Under the pieces are notes generated by a model, which saw nothing but the letters and a program-made list of their open reading frames with translations, had not been told where the DNA came from and did no database searches. A DNA stretch of 64,000 nucleotides from Pseudomonas fluorescens (GTDB taxonomy: Bacteria > Pseudomonadota > Gammaproteobacteria > Pseudomonadales > Pseudomonadaceae). Position numbers and translations under genes: made by a program. The DNA is taken from NCBI RefSeq assembly GCF_018614655.1, contig NZ_JAGGOG010000002.1, positions 276,267 to 340,266 on the forward strand, written 5' to 3'. How positions within the stretch are numbered: the stretch's first letter is position 1; each line of letters opens with the position of its first letter. This document shows, piece after piece, positions 29,886 through 38,831 of this stretch.

Positions 29886-30326
29886 TTAAGAAAACCCCGG
29901 TTCAGAGGCCTCGGCGAACACGTCGGCCAGCCCATCGACAAACACTCGCACCCTCGGCGACAGGTGCCGGCTGTGCGGATAGCGCGTCATGAATTGCGGC
30001 AACGCCGGGACTACAAAATACTTGCCCAAGGTGCCGTGCAAGTCCACCCGCAAGCGCCCCTTGGGTGCCACTGAACGAAAGGCCAACTCTGCCTCTTCCA
30101 GCTCCGCCAGCAGTTGCACACAGCTCAGGTAATAGGCTTCGCCATCCAGGGTCGGGCGGACCCGACGGGTGCTGCGCTCCAACAACCGGGTGCCGAGCCA
30201 GGCTTCGAACTGGTTGAGGGTGTGAATCAGAGTTGCCCGAGGCAAATTCAAGTCATCGGCGGCCTGGGTGAAGCTGCTGCGCTCGTAGATTCGTACGAAA
30301 ACCCGCATCGCTTTGACTTGATCCAC
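29886..30326 (-). pseudogene. LysR family regulator with internal deletion
   Basis: Residues 1-60 form a normal LysR winged-helix domain, and the effector domain starts at about residue 91 (RLRVDLHGTLGKYFVVPALPQFMTRYP). At about residue 117 the sequence jumps to HSRHLSPRVRVFVDGLADVF, which is normally at the very end of CrgA/PA-type LysR proteins. Total length is 146 rather than about 300, so roughly 155 codons are missing in frame. It sits divergent from an SDR gene, its probable former target. It could still bind DNA but not sense a ligand. Confidence 0.75.
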
Positions 30327-30452
30327 GCAGCACTCCTGGGTACCGATTGTTGGCGATTATTGAACAGTCAAACCAGCTCGCGCGCATTTATCGGCCAGGG
30401 TAAATATGTGAATCTGCCGTCACACCCAACCACTTCCCCAAGGAAACCCCAC

Positions 30453-31184
30453 ATGACGACTCAAGTTGCCATTGTTACCGGCGCCTCCCGTGGCATCGGC
30501 GCAGTCATCGCCCGCCAGCTGGCCGCTGACGGTTATGCCGTTGCCGTCAACTATGCCAGCAGCGCCACCGAAGCCACGAAACTGGTAGACGAACTTCGCC
30601 AGGCGGGGCACCAGGCCATAGCGATCCAGGGCGACGTCGCCAGCCCCGCCGATGTCAAGCGCCTGTTCGACGAGACCGAAGCGCAGCTGGGCAAGGTCGA
30701 TGTGTTGATCAACAACGCCGGGATTCTCAAGATGCTGCCATTGGCCCAGCACAGCGATGAGCTGTACGACCAGACGTTCAACATCCACACCCGTGGCACC
30801 TTCAACGCACTGCGTGAAGCCGCCACCCGCATGAACGACGGCGGGCGCATCGTCAATTTCTCCAGCAGCACGGTTGGCCTCAACTTCCCGGGTTATGCGG
30901 TGTACATCGCCAGCAAGGCGGCCGTGGAATCCCTGACCCAAGTGTTCGCCAAGGAAATGCGCGGCCGGGGCATCACCGTCAATGCCGTCGCACCAGGCCC
31001 GGTGGCCACCGAACTGTTTCTGCATGGCAAGAGCGAAGAGCAGATTCAGACCCTCGCCAAAATGCCGCCCCTGGAACGTCTCGGCCAACCGGAAGATATT
31101 GCCCGCGTGGTGTCGTTCCTGGTGAGCCCGGCGGGTGCCTGGGTCAACGGGCAAATCCTGCGGGCCAATGGTGGGTTGGTCTGA
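30453..31184 (+). CDS. SDR family oxidoreductase
   Basis: A 243-residue short-chain dehydrogenase. The NAD(P)-binding TGASRGIG motif is at about residues 9-16, the NNAG motif at about 87-90, and the catalytic YxxxK as YIASK near residue 150. I used the ATG at 30453 with AAGGAA upstream. Substrate unknown; the divergent LysR remnant is its likely old regulator. Confidence 0.88.
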   Translation: MTTQVAIVTGASRGIGAVIARQLAADGYAVAVNYASSATEATKLVDELRQAGHQAIAIQGDVASPADVKRLFDETEAQLGKVDVLINNAGILKMLPLAQHSDELYDQTFNIHTRGTFNALREAATRMNDGGRIVNFSSSTVGLNFPGYAVYIASKAAVESLTQVFAKEMRGRGITVNAVAPGPVATELFLHGKSEEQIQTLAKMPPLERLGQPEDIARVVSFLVSPAGAWVNGQILRANGGLV

Positions 31185-31238
31185 AACACCCGCGCCAGGT
31201 GTTGGCCTGCAAGATCTGCTGGCGCCGCGGCCCTCTAA

Positions 31239-31357
31239 CGTAGCAGCGGTCGAGTAGAACGAGGCCGCGTTCGACTGCGCAGCAGTCGTGAATCAGCCAC
31301 CGTGTTGTGTCAGGTTTTACGAGGACTTCGTCCTCGTTCTACTCGACCGCTGCTACG
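31239..31357. repeat. Long inverted repeat with nested hairpins
   Basis: Perfect 26-base arms starting CGTAGCAGCGGTCGAG at 31239-31264 and its complement at 31332-31357 enclose two further hairpins, GACTGC/GCAGTC and GAGGAC/GTCCTC. The arm sequence differs from the TGTGGGAGC REPs elsewhere in the window. Confidence 0.8.
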
Positions 31358-31393
31358 CTGAATCCAGCTTTCATACCGGTGGAGACTTCAAAC

Positions 31394-31645
31394 ATGCACA
31401 CCGCCCTAATCATCACCTTCGGCCTGGTCCTGCTGGCACTGATGCTGTTTATCGGCCAAAAACTGGGCGCCAGCCGGCATATCCTCACCTACAGTTTTGT
31501 CGGGATCTGGCTGGTTTTATCGGTGATTAACGGTGCAATTGGCGTGATCACCGCCGGCCAGCCCCTGATGTCGGAGCTGGTGATCGGCAGTGTGGTGTTC
31601 GGTGCGCCAGTGGTGGCAATGGCCCTGTTTATCAGCAGGGCCTGA
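31394..31645 (+). CDS. Small membrane protein of unknown function
   Basis: An 83-residue protein with three hydrophobic segments (about 4-20, 31-53 and 62-80), so it is an inner-membrane protein. A GGTGGAGA site precedes the ATG. It resembles small uncharacterised Pseudomonas membrane proteins. It converges on the BetT gene with only three bases between the two stops. Confidence 0.65.
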   Translation: MHTALIITFGLVLLALMLFIGQKLGASRHILTYSFVGIWLVLSVINGAIGVITAGQPLMSELVIGSVVFGAPVVAMALFISRA

Positions 31646-31648
31646 GCC

Positions 31649-33649
31649 TTAGCGAACCAGGTGCAAGAACTGCAGATGCCGTTCGTACTGGTCGAGGATG
31701 TCGTTGATGATCTGCTCCTTGGTGTAGCCCACCAGGTCGTAGTCCTGGCTACCTTCACTCAAGTGCACTTCCGCCCGGTAATAGCGACGGTTGTTGATCT
31801 CTTTGGAACCCATGCCACCGCGAGCAAACGAAGGTGTGAAGTAGCCGCGCATCTGCACCTGATAAATAAACGGATGCTCTTCGCCATGGCCGATTTCCAG
31901 GCTGACGCTGTCGTTGACCGGATCAGGCTGGGTGACCACGCTCAGGCCTTTCTCGACGAACACCGCCGTCACTTCTTCAATGGCCGGGCGCACGGTGGTT
32001 TCGAGGAAGCGGTACACCTCATCCCGTGACGGGAAGTGCACAGCCTGGCTCAAACGCTGGCGCCAACCGCCACGCCCCTTGCGTGCGGCCGAGACCGGCG
32101 CCAGGGAATGCAGTTGCGCGATCTGCTTCTGGGATTCGAGGTAGAAGGCCTTGTGCAGCCCCCACATCATCAGCAACAGGATCATCGAGAACGGTAGTGA
32201 GGTCAGTACGACCGCCGACTTCAGCGAATCAATACTGCCGGCAAACAACAAGGCACTGGTCACCAGTGCGGTCATCGCGCCCCAGAACACCCGCAGCCAT
32301 TTCGGTCCGTCTTCATCGGCGTTGCCGCCTTTGGCCGACAGGGTGGACAGCACCACGGTGCCGGAGTCGGCGGACGTGACGAAGAACACGAAGCTGATAA
32401 ACACCGTGACCGCAATGACCGTCTTGCTCCACGGGTAGGTTTCCAGCAGCAGGTAGAGGCTCATCGATGGATCGTCAATGGCTGACTGACCGAGCGCCAC
32501 CATGCCGTGGTTAAGCACCTGATCGATGGCGCTATTGCCGAAGATCGACATCCACGCCAGGGTGAAACCCAACGGGATCAACAGCACGCCGAAGACGAAT
32601 TCTCGGATGGTGCGGCCACGGGAAATACGCGCGATGAACAGGCCCACGAACGGCGACCATGCGATCCACCAGGCCCAATAGAACACGGTCCAGCCGCCCA
32701 GCCAGTCGCTGGGTTTGTCATAGGCGTAGAGATCGAAACTCTTGGTCGGCAAGGCACCGAGGTAGTCGCCGATATTCTGGATCAGGGTGTTGAGCAAGTG
32801 CTGGGTGGGGCCGGCGAACAACACGAACAGCAGCAGCGCACAGGCCAGCAGCATGTTGATGTCGGACATCACCCGCACGCCCTTGTCGACACCGGCCACG
32901 GCCACCAGGATCGCCGCGCCCATCATCAGGGTGATCAGACCGACCTGAACCCACTGGGTGTGAGCCACGCCGAACAAATAATCGAGCCCGGAGTTGAGGT
33001 GCAGCACGCCAAAGCCCATGTCGGCACCGAGGCCAAACACCGTGGCGATAATGCCGAAACCGTCCACCGCGTAGCCGATGGGGCCGTTGATGCGTTTGCC
33101 AATCAGCGGGTACAGCGCCGAGCGCAATGCCAGCGGCAGGTTATGCCGGTAGGCGAAATACGCCAGGGCCATGCCGACAAAGGCGAACACACCCCAACCG
33201 TGCAGGCCCCAGTGCAGAAACAGGATCTGCATGGCCTGGCGTGCAGCCTCTGCGGTACCGGCTTCACCTTGGGGCGGTTGCACCAGGTGCGTCAGCGGCT
33301 CCGAGACGCAGAAGAAAAACAGCGTGATGCTGATCCCGGCGGCGAACAGCATGCCGGCCCAGGACAGGTAACTGAATTCGGGCTCGTCGTGGTCGGCACC
33401 GAGTTTGATCTTGCCGTAGCCCGATAACGCGGTGACCACCACGAAGACCAGATACAGGGTCATCGCCAGCATGTAGTACCAGCCGACCGTGTTGGCCGCC
33501 CAGTTTTGCGCAGCCAATAGCCAGGCACCGGCTTGTTCGGGAATAGCGATAACGGTCAGGCCAAACAGCAGAATGAAGCTCGCGGCGAAGTAAAACACCG
33601 GCGGGTTCATGCGGACCAGACCGCTGGAAGGTGTGGACGATGCACTCAT
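31649..33649 (-). CDS. betT: BetT-type choline transporter (BCCT family)
   Basis: A 666-residue BCCT symporter with 12 membrane helices. The family signature GWTVFYWAWWIAWSPFVG is present, and a C-terminal cytoplasmic tail of about 150 residues matches the osmosensing tail of BetT. It should import choline with protons or sodium for glycine betaine synthesis or catabolism. A BetI-like palindrome lies about 100 bases upstream. No bet catabolic genes are adjacent. Confidence 0.9.
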   Translation of the reverse strand: MSASSTPSSGLVRMNPPVFYFAASFILLFGLTVIAIPEQAGAWLLAAQNWAANTVGWYYMLAMTLYLVFVVVTALSGYGKIKLGADHDEPEFSYLSWAGMLFAAGISITLFFFCVSEPLTHLVQPPQGEAGTAEAARQAMQILFLHWGLHGWGVFAFVGMALAYFAYRHNLPLALRSALYPLIGKRINGPIGYAVDGFGIIATVFGLGADMGFGVLHLNSGLDYLFGVAHTQWVQVGLITLMMGAAILVAVAGVDKGVRVMSDINMLLACALLLFVLFAGPTQHLLNTLIQNIGDYLGALPTKSFDLYAYDKPSDWLGGWTVFYWAWWIAWSPFVGLFIARISRGRTIREFVFGVLLIPLGFTLAWMSIFGNSAIDQVLNHGMVALGQSAIDDPSMSLYLLLETYPWSKTVIAVTVFISFVFFVTSADSGTVVLSTLSAKGGNADEDGPKWLRVFWGAMTALVTSALLFAGSIDSLKSAVVLTSLPFSMILLLMMWGLHKAFYLESQKQIAQLHSLAPVSAARKGRGGWRQRLSQAVHFPSRDEVYRFLETTVRPAIEEVTAVFVEKGLSVVTQPDPVNDSVSLEIGHGEEHPFIYQVQMRGYFTPSFARGGMGSKEINNRRYYRAEVHLSEGSQDYDLVGYTKEQIINDILDQYERHLQFLHLVR

Positions 33650-33740
33650 GAAAGGCGCACCTCAAGGGTGTGGGATGTGGCTGTAAAAAACGGACTCAGC
33701 AAAGGTAAGCCTCCTGTTGTGAGCGGGCAGCGAACCACCG

Positions 33741-33770
33741 GTTTAACTTGAACGAACAGTCAAGTTAAAC
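33741..33770. promoter_or_regulatory. Candidate BetI operator
   Basis: Perfect 11-base arms GTTTAACTTGA and TCAAGTTAAAC surround ACGAACAG. The core TTGAACGAACAGTCAA resembles described BetI sites, which repress choline genes in the absence of choline or betaine aldehyde. It lies about 100 bases before the betT start. Confidence 0.55.
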
Positions 33771-33914
33771 ATGGATAGGCGTTTTTGGACTAATCGCAGG
33801 GCCGAGCGGTAGGTTGTTCCTACACTAGCTCAAGGAAAGGTATGACGGGTGAGGACGGCAAAACGTTCAGTGATGACTGAGCGAAAAAATGGCCTGATTT
33901 GGAATGCAATCCCT

Positions 33915-33957
33915 TGTGGGAGCGGGCCCGCTCCCACAGAAGCCAGCTCCCACATTG
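33915..33957. repeat. REP palindrome plus half REP
   Basis: TGTGGGAGCGGG and CCCGCTCCCACA abut as a perfect 24-base palindrome, followed by a second half element AGCCAGCTCCCACA. Confidence 0.75.
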
Positions 33958-33990
33958 AGTCTTCATTACCCTGAATGATGTGTTCGCAAA

Positions 33991-34917
33991 CTACTTCTGC
34001 GTCCCATCATCATGCTGCAAGTTCGCCTGGGTCAGGTTCGCCCCCGCCGGCACGCTGCGGGTCAGCCACACGTTACCGCCAATGGTCGAGCCTTTACCAA
34101 TGGTGATCCTGCCCAGGATCGTCGCCCCAGCGTAGATCACCACATCATCTTCGACGATCGGATGACGCGGGTGGCCTTTCTGCAATTGCCCGTCCTCATC
34201 CGCCGGGAAGCGCTTGGCCCCCAGGGTCACCGCCTGATAAATGCGCACCCGCTCACCGATGATTGCCGTCTCGCCGATCACCACACCCGTCCCGTGATCG
34301 ATAAAGAAACTCGGGCCAATCTGTGCGCCAGGGTGGATGTCGATACCCGTGGCAGAATGGGCGATTTCCGCGCTGATCCGCGCCAGCAGCGGCAACCCGG
34401 CACGATACAGATGGTGAGCCAGGCGATGGTGAATCACCGCCAGGATCCCCGGATAGCACAGCAGCACCTCATCAACACTGCGAGCCGCCGGATCGCCGTG
34501 ATACGCGGCCAGCACATCGGTGTCCAACAGGCTGCGCAGCGCCGGCAATGCGAGGGCGAAATCCTGGATCAGGCGGATAGCGGTGGCATCGATCTCGATG
34601 TCCTGTTGCCCGCCTTGGCGTGCCGCGTAACGCAGTTCTAATCGCGCCTGGGCCAACAGGGCGTTCAACGCCACATCCAGGGTATGGCCGACGTAGAAGT
34701 CTTCACTCTCCTCACGCAAATCCACCGGCCCCAGGCGCATCGGGAACAACGCCCCACACAAGGCTTCAAGAATCTGCGCCACGGCGTCCCGCGAAGGCAG
34801 CTCGCGCCCGCCCTGCTCACCGCTGACTCGGCCGTTGCGGGTGCGCCACTGGTCCCGGGCGCTGCGCAACTGGCTGACAATAGTCTGTAACTGCCAATGG
34901 CTGGAACGATCACTCAC
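33991..34917 (-). CDS. epsC: Serine O-acetyltransferase EpsC
   Basis: A 308-residue serine acetyltransferase, the first step from serine to cysteine. Residues from about 180 onward form a left-handed beta-helix with hexapeptide repeats (IHPGAQIGPSFFIDHGTGVVIGETAIIGERV). The N-terminal helical domain is longer than in E. coli CysE. I chose GTG at 34917, with AGGAG eight bases upstream, over an ATG at 34944 with no such site. It is divergent from dcyD, joining cysteine synthesis to D-cysteine and cystine use. Confidence 0.9.
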   Translation of the reverse strand: MSDRSSHWQLQTIVSQLRSARDQWRTRNGRVSGEQGGRELPSRDAVAQILEALCGALFPMRLGPVDLREESEDFYVGHTLDVALNALLAQARLELRYAARQGGQQDIEIDATAIRLIQDFALALPALRSLLDTDVLAAYHGDPAARSVDEVLLCYPGILAVIHHRLAHHLYRAGLPLLARISAEIAHSATGIDIHPGAQIGPSFFIDHGTGVVIGETAIIGERVRIYQAVTLGAKRFPADEDGQLQKGHPRHPIVEDDVVIYAGATILGRITIGKGSTIGGNVWLTRSVPAGANLTQANLQHDDGTQK

Positions 34918-35083
34918 GGTCTTCACTCCTGACGAAATGGCCATCACTTTACGGCATGAAACCTGAGCGGCCTTAAGAACCATTAGTGCGATGGTAAGAA
35001 CTATTCGAAATAAGCGATTGACGGTTGCCCGATGAAAAGTGCCTGCCTATAGTCCCTTAATCTCTGACCATCCGTGCGTAGCC

Positions 35084-36076
35084 ATGATCAAACAACAGCT
35101 CGATCGTTTTAACCGTCTGGAACTGCTGGGCGGAGCCACTGCTCTGGAAAAACTCGAGCGGCTGTCGGCCTGGCTGGGCCGTGATATCTACGTCAAACGC
35201 GACGACACCACGCCGCTGGCCATGGGCGGCAACAAATTGCGCAAACTCGAATACCTGGCGGCCGATGCCCTCGCCCAAGGTGCCGATACCCTGGTGACCG
35301 CCGGCGCCATCCAGTCCAACCATGTGCGCCAGACCGCTGCCTTGGCGGCCAAGCTCGGCCTGGGCTGCGTGGCCCTGCTGGAAAACCCCACCGGCACCGA
35401 AGACCCCAACTACCTGGGCAATGGCAACCGCCTGTTGCTGGAACTGTTCGACGCCAAGGTCGAGTTGGTGGAAAACCTGGATAACGTCGACCAGCAGCTC
35501 AACGCCCTCGCCGACCGCCTGCGCAGCAATGGCAAGAAGCCGTACCTGGTACCGATTGGCGGCTCCAATGCCCTCGGCGCCCTGGGGTATGTGCGCGCCG
35601 GGCTGGAGCTGGCCGGGCAGATTGAAGACAGCGGCATTCAATTCGCCGCCGTGGTCCTGGCGTCCGGCAGCGCGGGCACCCACAGCGGCCTGGCGTTGGC
35701 GCTGAGTGAAGTACTGCCGGACTTGCCGGTAATCGGCGTCACCGTCTCGCGCACCGACGAGGCCCAGCGGCCCAAGGTGCAAGGCCTGGCCGAACGCACC
35801 GCCGAACTGCTCGGCATGGCTATCCCGCCAAGCTTCAAGGTGACCTTGTGGGACGAGTACTTCGCCCCCCGTTATGGCGAGCCAAACGCCGGCACCCTGG
35901 CGGCGATCAAACTGCTGGCGAGCCAGGAAGGCCTGTTGCTGGACCCGGTCTACACCGGCAAGGCCATGGCCGGATTGCTGGATGGCATTGGCCGCCAGCG
36001 TTTCGAGGACGGGCCGATCATCTTCCTGCACACCGGCGGCGCGCCGGCATTGTTCGCTTATGATTCGATGTTCTGA
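35084..36076 (+). CDS. dcyD: D-cysteine desulfhydrase
   Basis: A 330-residue PLP enzyme of the ACC deaminase/D-cysteine desulfhydrase family that degrades D-cysteine to pyruvate, ammonia and sulfide. The PLP lysine is K51 in [12 protein letters not shown], and the [15 protein letters not shown] block follows. It precedes the cystine transporter, as in enterobacteria where dcyD is linked to fliY-yecS-yecC. The start is the ATG at 35084. Confidence 0.9.
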   Translation: MIKQQLDRFNRLELLGGATALEKLERLSAWLGRDIYVKRDDTTPLAMGGNKLRKLEYLAADALAQGADTLVTAGAIQSNHVRQTAALAAKLGLGCVALLENPTGTEDPNYLGNGNRLLLELFDAKVELVENLDNVDQQLNALADRLRSNGKKPYLVPIGGSNALGALGYVRAGLELAGQIEDSGIQFAAVVLASGSAGTHSGLALALSEVLPDLPVIGVTVSRTDEAQRPKVQGLAERTAELLGMAIPPSFKVTLWDEYFAPRYGEPNAGTLAAIKLLASQEGLLLDPVYTGKAMAGLLDGIGRQRFEDGPIIFLHTGGAPALFAYDSMF

Positions 36077-36088
36077 ATACCTCCCTTG

Positions 36089-36105
36089 TATTCCATAAAG
36101 GAATA
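36089..36105. promoter_or_regulatory. Candidate sulfur-responsive operator
   Basis: TATTCCATAAAGGAATA, an inverted repeat followed by an AT-rich tract, lies before the cystine transporter genes. A near copy occurs at 62100 and related TATTCC elements lie near 39624 and 60469. CysB is a candidate binder. Confidence 0.45.
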
Positions 36106-36248
36106 ACAGGATTCTTTTATATTATTTTCAAGTCTTAAAAACCCGTTTTATAGTCACGCCGCAGGCGCAGACGCACACGGCGCTTTAAGGCAGGATACGT
36201 TTACTGCTGTCACCTGCTTCGCTCACATAAAAAACACAGGGGCTTGTC

Positions 36249-37043
36249 ATGACTATTTCTGTATTCCGTCGCACGTTACTGGTCGGCACATTGGGGCTGG
36301 CACTAGGGGCTGGCTGGCTGAGCCAGGCGGTTGCCGGCGAGCAATTGGCTGATATCAAAAAAGCCGGCGTGCTCAAAGTCGGTGTGGAAGGCACCTACCC
36401 GCCGTTCAGCTTCGTTGACGAGAGTGGCAAGCTCAGCGGTTTTGAAGTGGAGTTATCCGAAGCCCTGGCCAAAGAGCTGGGCGTGACGGTCAAGTTGCAG
36501 GCTACCCCGTGGGACGGCATCCTCGCAGCACTGGAGTCCAAGCGCCTGGACGCAGTGATCAACCAGGTGACCATCTCCGACGCGCGCAAAGCAAAGTACG
36601 ACTTCTCCACGCCGTACACCATCTCCGGTATCCAGGCGCTGACCTTGGCGAAAAACGTCGACACCATCAAGACCGCCGACGACCTGGCCGGCAAGAAAAT
36701 CGGTGTGGGCCTAGGCACTAACTACGAACAATGGCTCAAGGAAAACCAACCCAAAGCCATCGTCAAAACCTACAACGATGACCCTACCAAGTTCCAGGAC
36801 CTGCGCATCGGCCGTGTCGACGCCATCCTGATCGACCGCCTGGCAGCGCTGGAGTATGCCAAGAAAGCCAAGGATACCGCCGCTGCAGGTGCTGCTTTCT
36901 CACGTCAGGAAGCCGGTATTGCCCTGCGCAAAGGCGAGCCTGAACTGCTGGCTGCCGTGAACAAGGCGCTCGACAAGCTGCGCGCCGACGGCACCTTGAA
37001 GAAGCTGTCCGAAAAGTACTTCAACGCTGACGTCACTCAATAA
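36249..37043 (+). CDS. tcyJ: Cystine ABC transporter substrate-binding protein
   Basis: A 264-residue periplasmic binding protein of the FliY type, with a signal peptide ending QAVAGE. The GVLKVGVEGTYPPFSFVDESGKLSGFEVEL start and the RLDAVINQVTISDARK segment are typical. It binds cystine and related disulfides. Its stop overlaps the permease ATG. Confidence 0.9.
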   Translation: MTISVFRRTLLVGTLGLALGAGWLSQAVAGEQLADIKKAGVLKVGVEGTYPPFSFVDESGKLSGFEVELSEALAKELGVTVKLQATPWDGILAALESKRLDAVINQVTISDARKAKYDFSTPYTISGIQALTLAKNVDTIKTADDLAGKKIGVGLGTNYEQWLKENQPKAIVKTYNDDPTKFQDLRIGRVDAILIDRLAALEYAKKAKDTAAAGAAFSRQEAGIALRKGEPELLAAVNKALDKLRADGTLKKLSEKYFNADVTQ

Positions 37044-37708
37044 TGGAAGCAGGTTTCCAACTCGCGCTGGACTCCGCGCCCTTTCTGCTCAAGGGCGCGT
37101 ACTACACGGTGATTCTTAGCCTCGGCGGGATGTTTTTCGGTTTGCTGCTGGGCTTCGGCCTGGCATTGATGCGCCTGTCGCGCTTCAAGCTGGTGAGCTT
37201 CCTTGCCCGGGTCTACGTGTCTTTTTTTCGCGGCACGCCACTGCTGGTGCAACTGTTCCTGATCTATTACGGCTTGCCGCAAGTAGGTATCGAACTGGAT
37301 CCGATCCCGGCTGCCATGATCGGCTTTTCGCTGAACATGGCGGCTTACGCGTGTGAAATCCTGCGCGCCGCCATCAGTTCAATCGAGCGTGGCCAGTGGG
37401 AAGCCGCCGCTAGTATCGGTATGACCCGCGCGCAAACCCTACGCAGGGCCATCCTGCCGCAAGCCATGCGTACGGCCTTGCCGCCGTTGGGCAACAGCTT
37501 TATTTCGCTGGTCAAGGACACCGCGCTGGCCGCCACCATCCAGGTGCCCGAGCTCTTCCGTCAGGCGCAATTGGTGTCTGCCCGCACCTTCGAAATTTTC
37601 ACCATGTATCTGTCCGCCGCCTTGATCTACTGGATTCTTGCCAGTGTTCTCGCACACGTGCAGAACCGTATGGAAGCACGGGTCAATCGGCATGACCAGG
37701 AGTCTTGA
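37043..37708 (+). CDS. tcyL: Cystine ABC transporter permease
   Basis: A 221-residue HisM-type permease with four to five membrane helices and the EAA loop (WEAAASIGMTRAQTLRRAILPQAMR). It partners the preceding binding protein and the following ATPase, three bases downstream. Confidence 0.9.
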   Translation: MEAGFQLALDSAPFLLKGAYYTVILSLGGMFFGLLLGFGLALMRLSRFKLVSFLARVYVSFFRGTPLLVQLFLIYYGLPQVGIELDPIPAAMIGFSLNMAAYACEILRAAISSIERGQWEAAASIGMTRAQTLRRAILPQAMRTALPPLGNSFISLVKDTALAATIQVPELFRQAQLVSARTFEIFTMYLSAALIYWILASVLAHVQNRMEARVNRHDQES

Positions 37709-37711
37709 AGC

Positions 37712-38458
37712 ATGATCGTGGTTGAAAAACTGACCAAACAATTCAAGAGCCAGGTGGTGCTCAATGGTATCGACCTGGAGGTCAAGGAAGGCGAAGTCGT
37801 CGCCATCATCGGCCCCAGCGGTTCCGGCAAGACCACCTTCCTGCGCTGCCTGAACTTTCTCGAGGAACCCACCAGCGGGCGGATCAAGGTCGGTGATATC
37901 GAGATCGACACCAGCCGCCCGCTCAACCAGCAACAGGGCCTGGTACGGCGCCTGCGCCAGCACGTCGGTTTTGTGTTCCAGAACTTCAACCTGTTCCCCC
38001 ACCGCACCGCACTGGAAAACGTCATCGAAGGCCCGCTGGTGGTCAAGAAGATGTCCAGGGACGCGGCTGAGGCCCTCGGGCGCAAGCTGTTGGCCAAGGT
38101 GGGCCTGGCGGGCAAGGAAGACGCCTACCCACGGCGCCTGTCCGGTGGGCAGCAGCAACGGGTGGCGATTGCCCGCGCGCTGGCCATGGAACCGGAAGTG
38201 ATCCTGTTCGACGAACCCACTTCTGCCCTGGACCCGGAGCTGGTGGGTGAAGTGCTAGCGACCATCCGCAGCCTGGCAGAAGAAAACCGCACCATGGTGA
38301 TCGTCACCCACGAGATGAGTTTTGCCCGGGATGTGGCCAACCGGGTGGTCTTTTTCGACAAAGGCGTTATCGTCGAGCAAGGCGAAGCCAAGGCATTGTT
38401 TGCCAACCCCAAGGAAGAACGCACACGGCAGTTTCTCAGCAAGTTTCTCACTCACTAA
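37712..38458 (+). CDS. tcyN: Cystine ABC transporter ATP-binding protein
   Basis: A 248-residue ABC ATPase. Walker A is GPSGSGKTT, the signature is LSGGQQQR, and Walker B is [13 protein letters not shown]. It closes the dcyD-tcyJLN group; a 28-base palindrome after the stop may end transcription. Confidence 0.92.
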   Translation: MIVVEKLTKQFKSQVVLNGIDLEVKEGEVVAIIGPSGSGKTTFLRCLNFLEEPTSGRIKVGDIEIDTSRPLNQQQGLVRRLRQHVGFVFQNFNLFPHRTALENVIEGPLVVKKMSRDAAEALGRKLLAKVGLAGKEDAYPRRLSGGQQQRVAIARALAMEPEVILFDEPTSALDPELVGEVLATIRSLAEENRTMVIVTHEMSFARDVANRVVFFDKGVIVEQGEAKALFANPKEERTRQFLSKFLTH

Positions 38459-38466
38459 ACCTGCTC

Positions 38467-38494
38467 TTTGTAGGAGCGAGCTCGCTCCTACAAA
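38467..38494. terminator. 28-base perfect palindrome after tcyN
   Basis: TTTGTAGGAGCGAG meets its own complement with no loop, ending in AAA. It resembles the TGTAGGAGCGAG class of Pseudomonas REP and probably also ends the tcy transcript. Confidence 0.6.
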
Positions 38495-38525
38495 AGCAAA
38501 ATAACGTTGTAAGAAACTTCACGGC

Positions 38526-38678
38526 TTAACGTTTCTTTTCGGCAATATCAGTCCACTCCCCACTTTTCGGAAATGCCCAATATTCATTGGGCAAAAGTCG
38601 CCACAGACCACCCCTGAAAAGCGCCTCTCCAGTAAGACCCTTCTGAATAAGTCGTAACTTCTCCTTTAGCCGTTTCAC
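38526..38678 (-). pseudogene. Protein-like remnant of unknown origin
   Basis: One minus-strand frame reads smoothly to a TAA, ending in LLPNEYWAFPKSGEWTDI and then AEKKR; the tryptophan- and lysine-rich composition looks like a real protein C-terminus. The frame extends back to a stop at 38706. Its only start is a GTG at 38678 with an AAGGGG too close to use. It is therefore more likely the tail of a lost gene than a working one. No family was recognised. Confidence 0.35.
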
Positions 38679-38831
38679 CCCCTTGACGCCAACTAACCAA
38701 CTCTCTTATCTAATACCAAGTGGATTGGATCCCATTCTGGCTATTCATTAAATCGCTCCTTTCAAACTACGGCGCTTGCCCGCGCTTAATGTTCGGAACG
38801 ATTGCTGCTGGCTGCATCAAGGAGAATATTT

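Larger units (their letters stand above)
33650..33990. other. betT upstream region with operator and REP
   Basis: This 341-base gap between epsC and betT holds the palindrome at 33741-33770 and a REP hairpin at 33915-33957. No gene is seen. Confidence 0.5.
38459..38831. other. 373-base gap after the cystine operon
   Basis: The gap contains the palindrome at 38467, a protein-like minus-strand remnant at 38526-38705, and an AT-richer stretch before the next gene. Base composition is lower in GC than the neighbours, as seen in acquired or decaying DNA. Confidence 0.45.
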
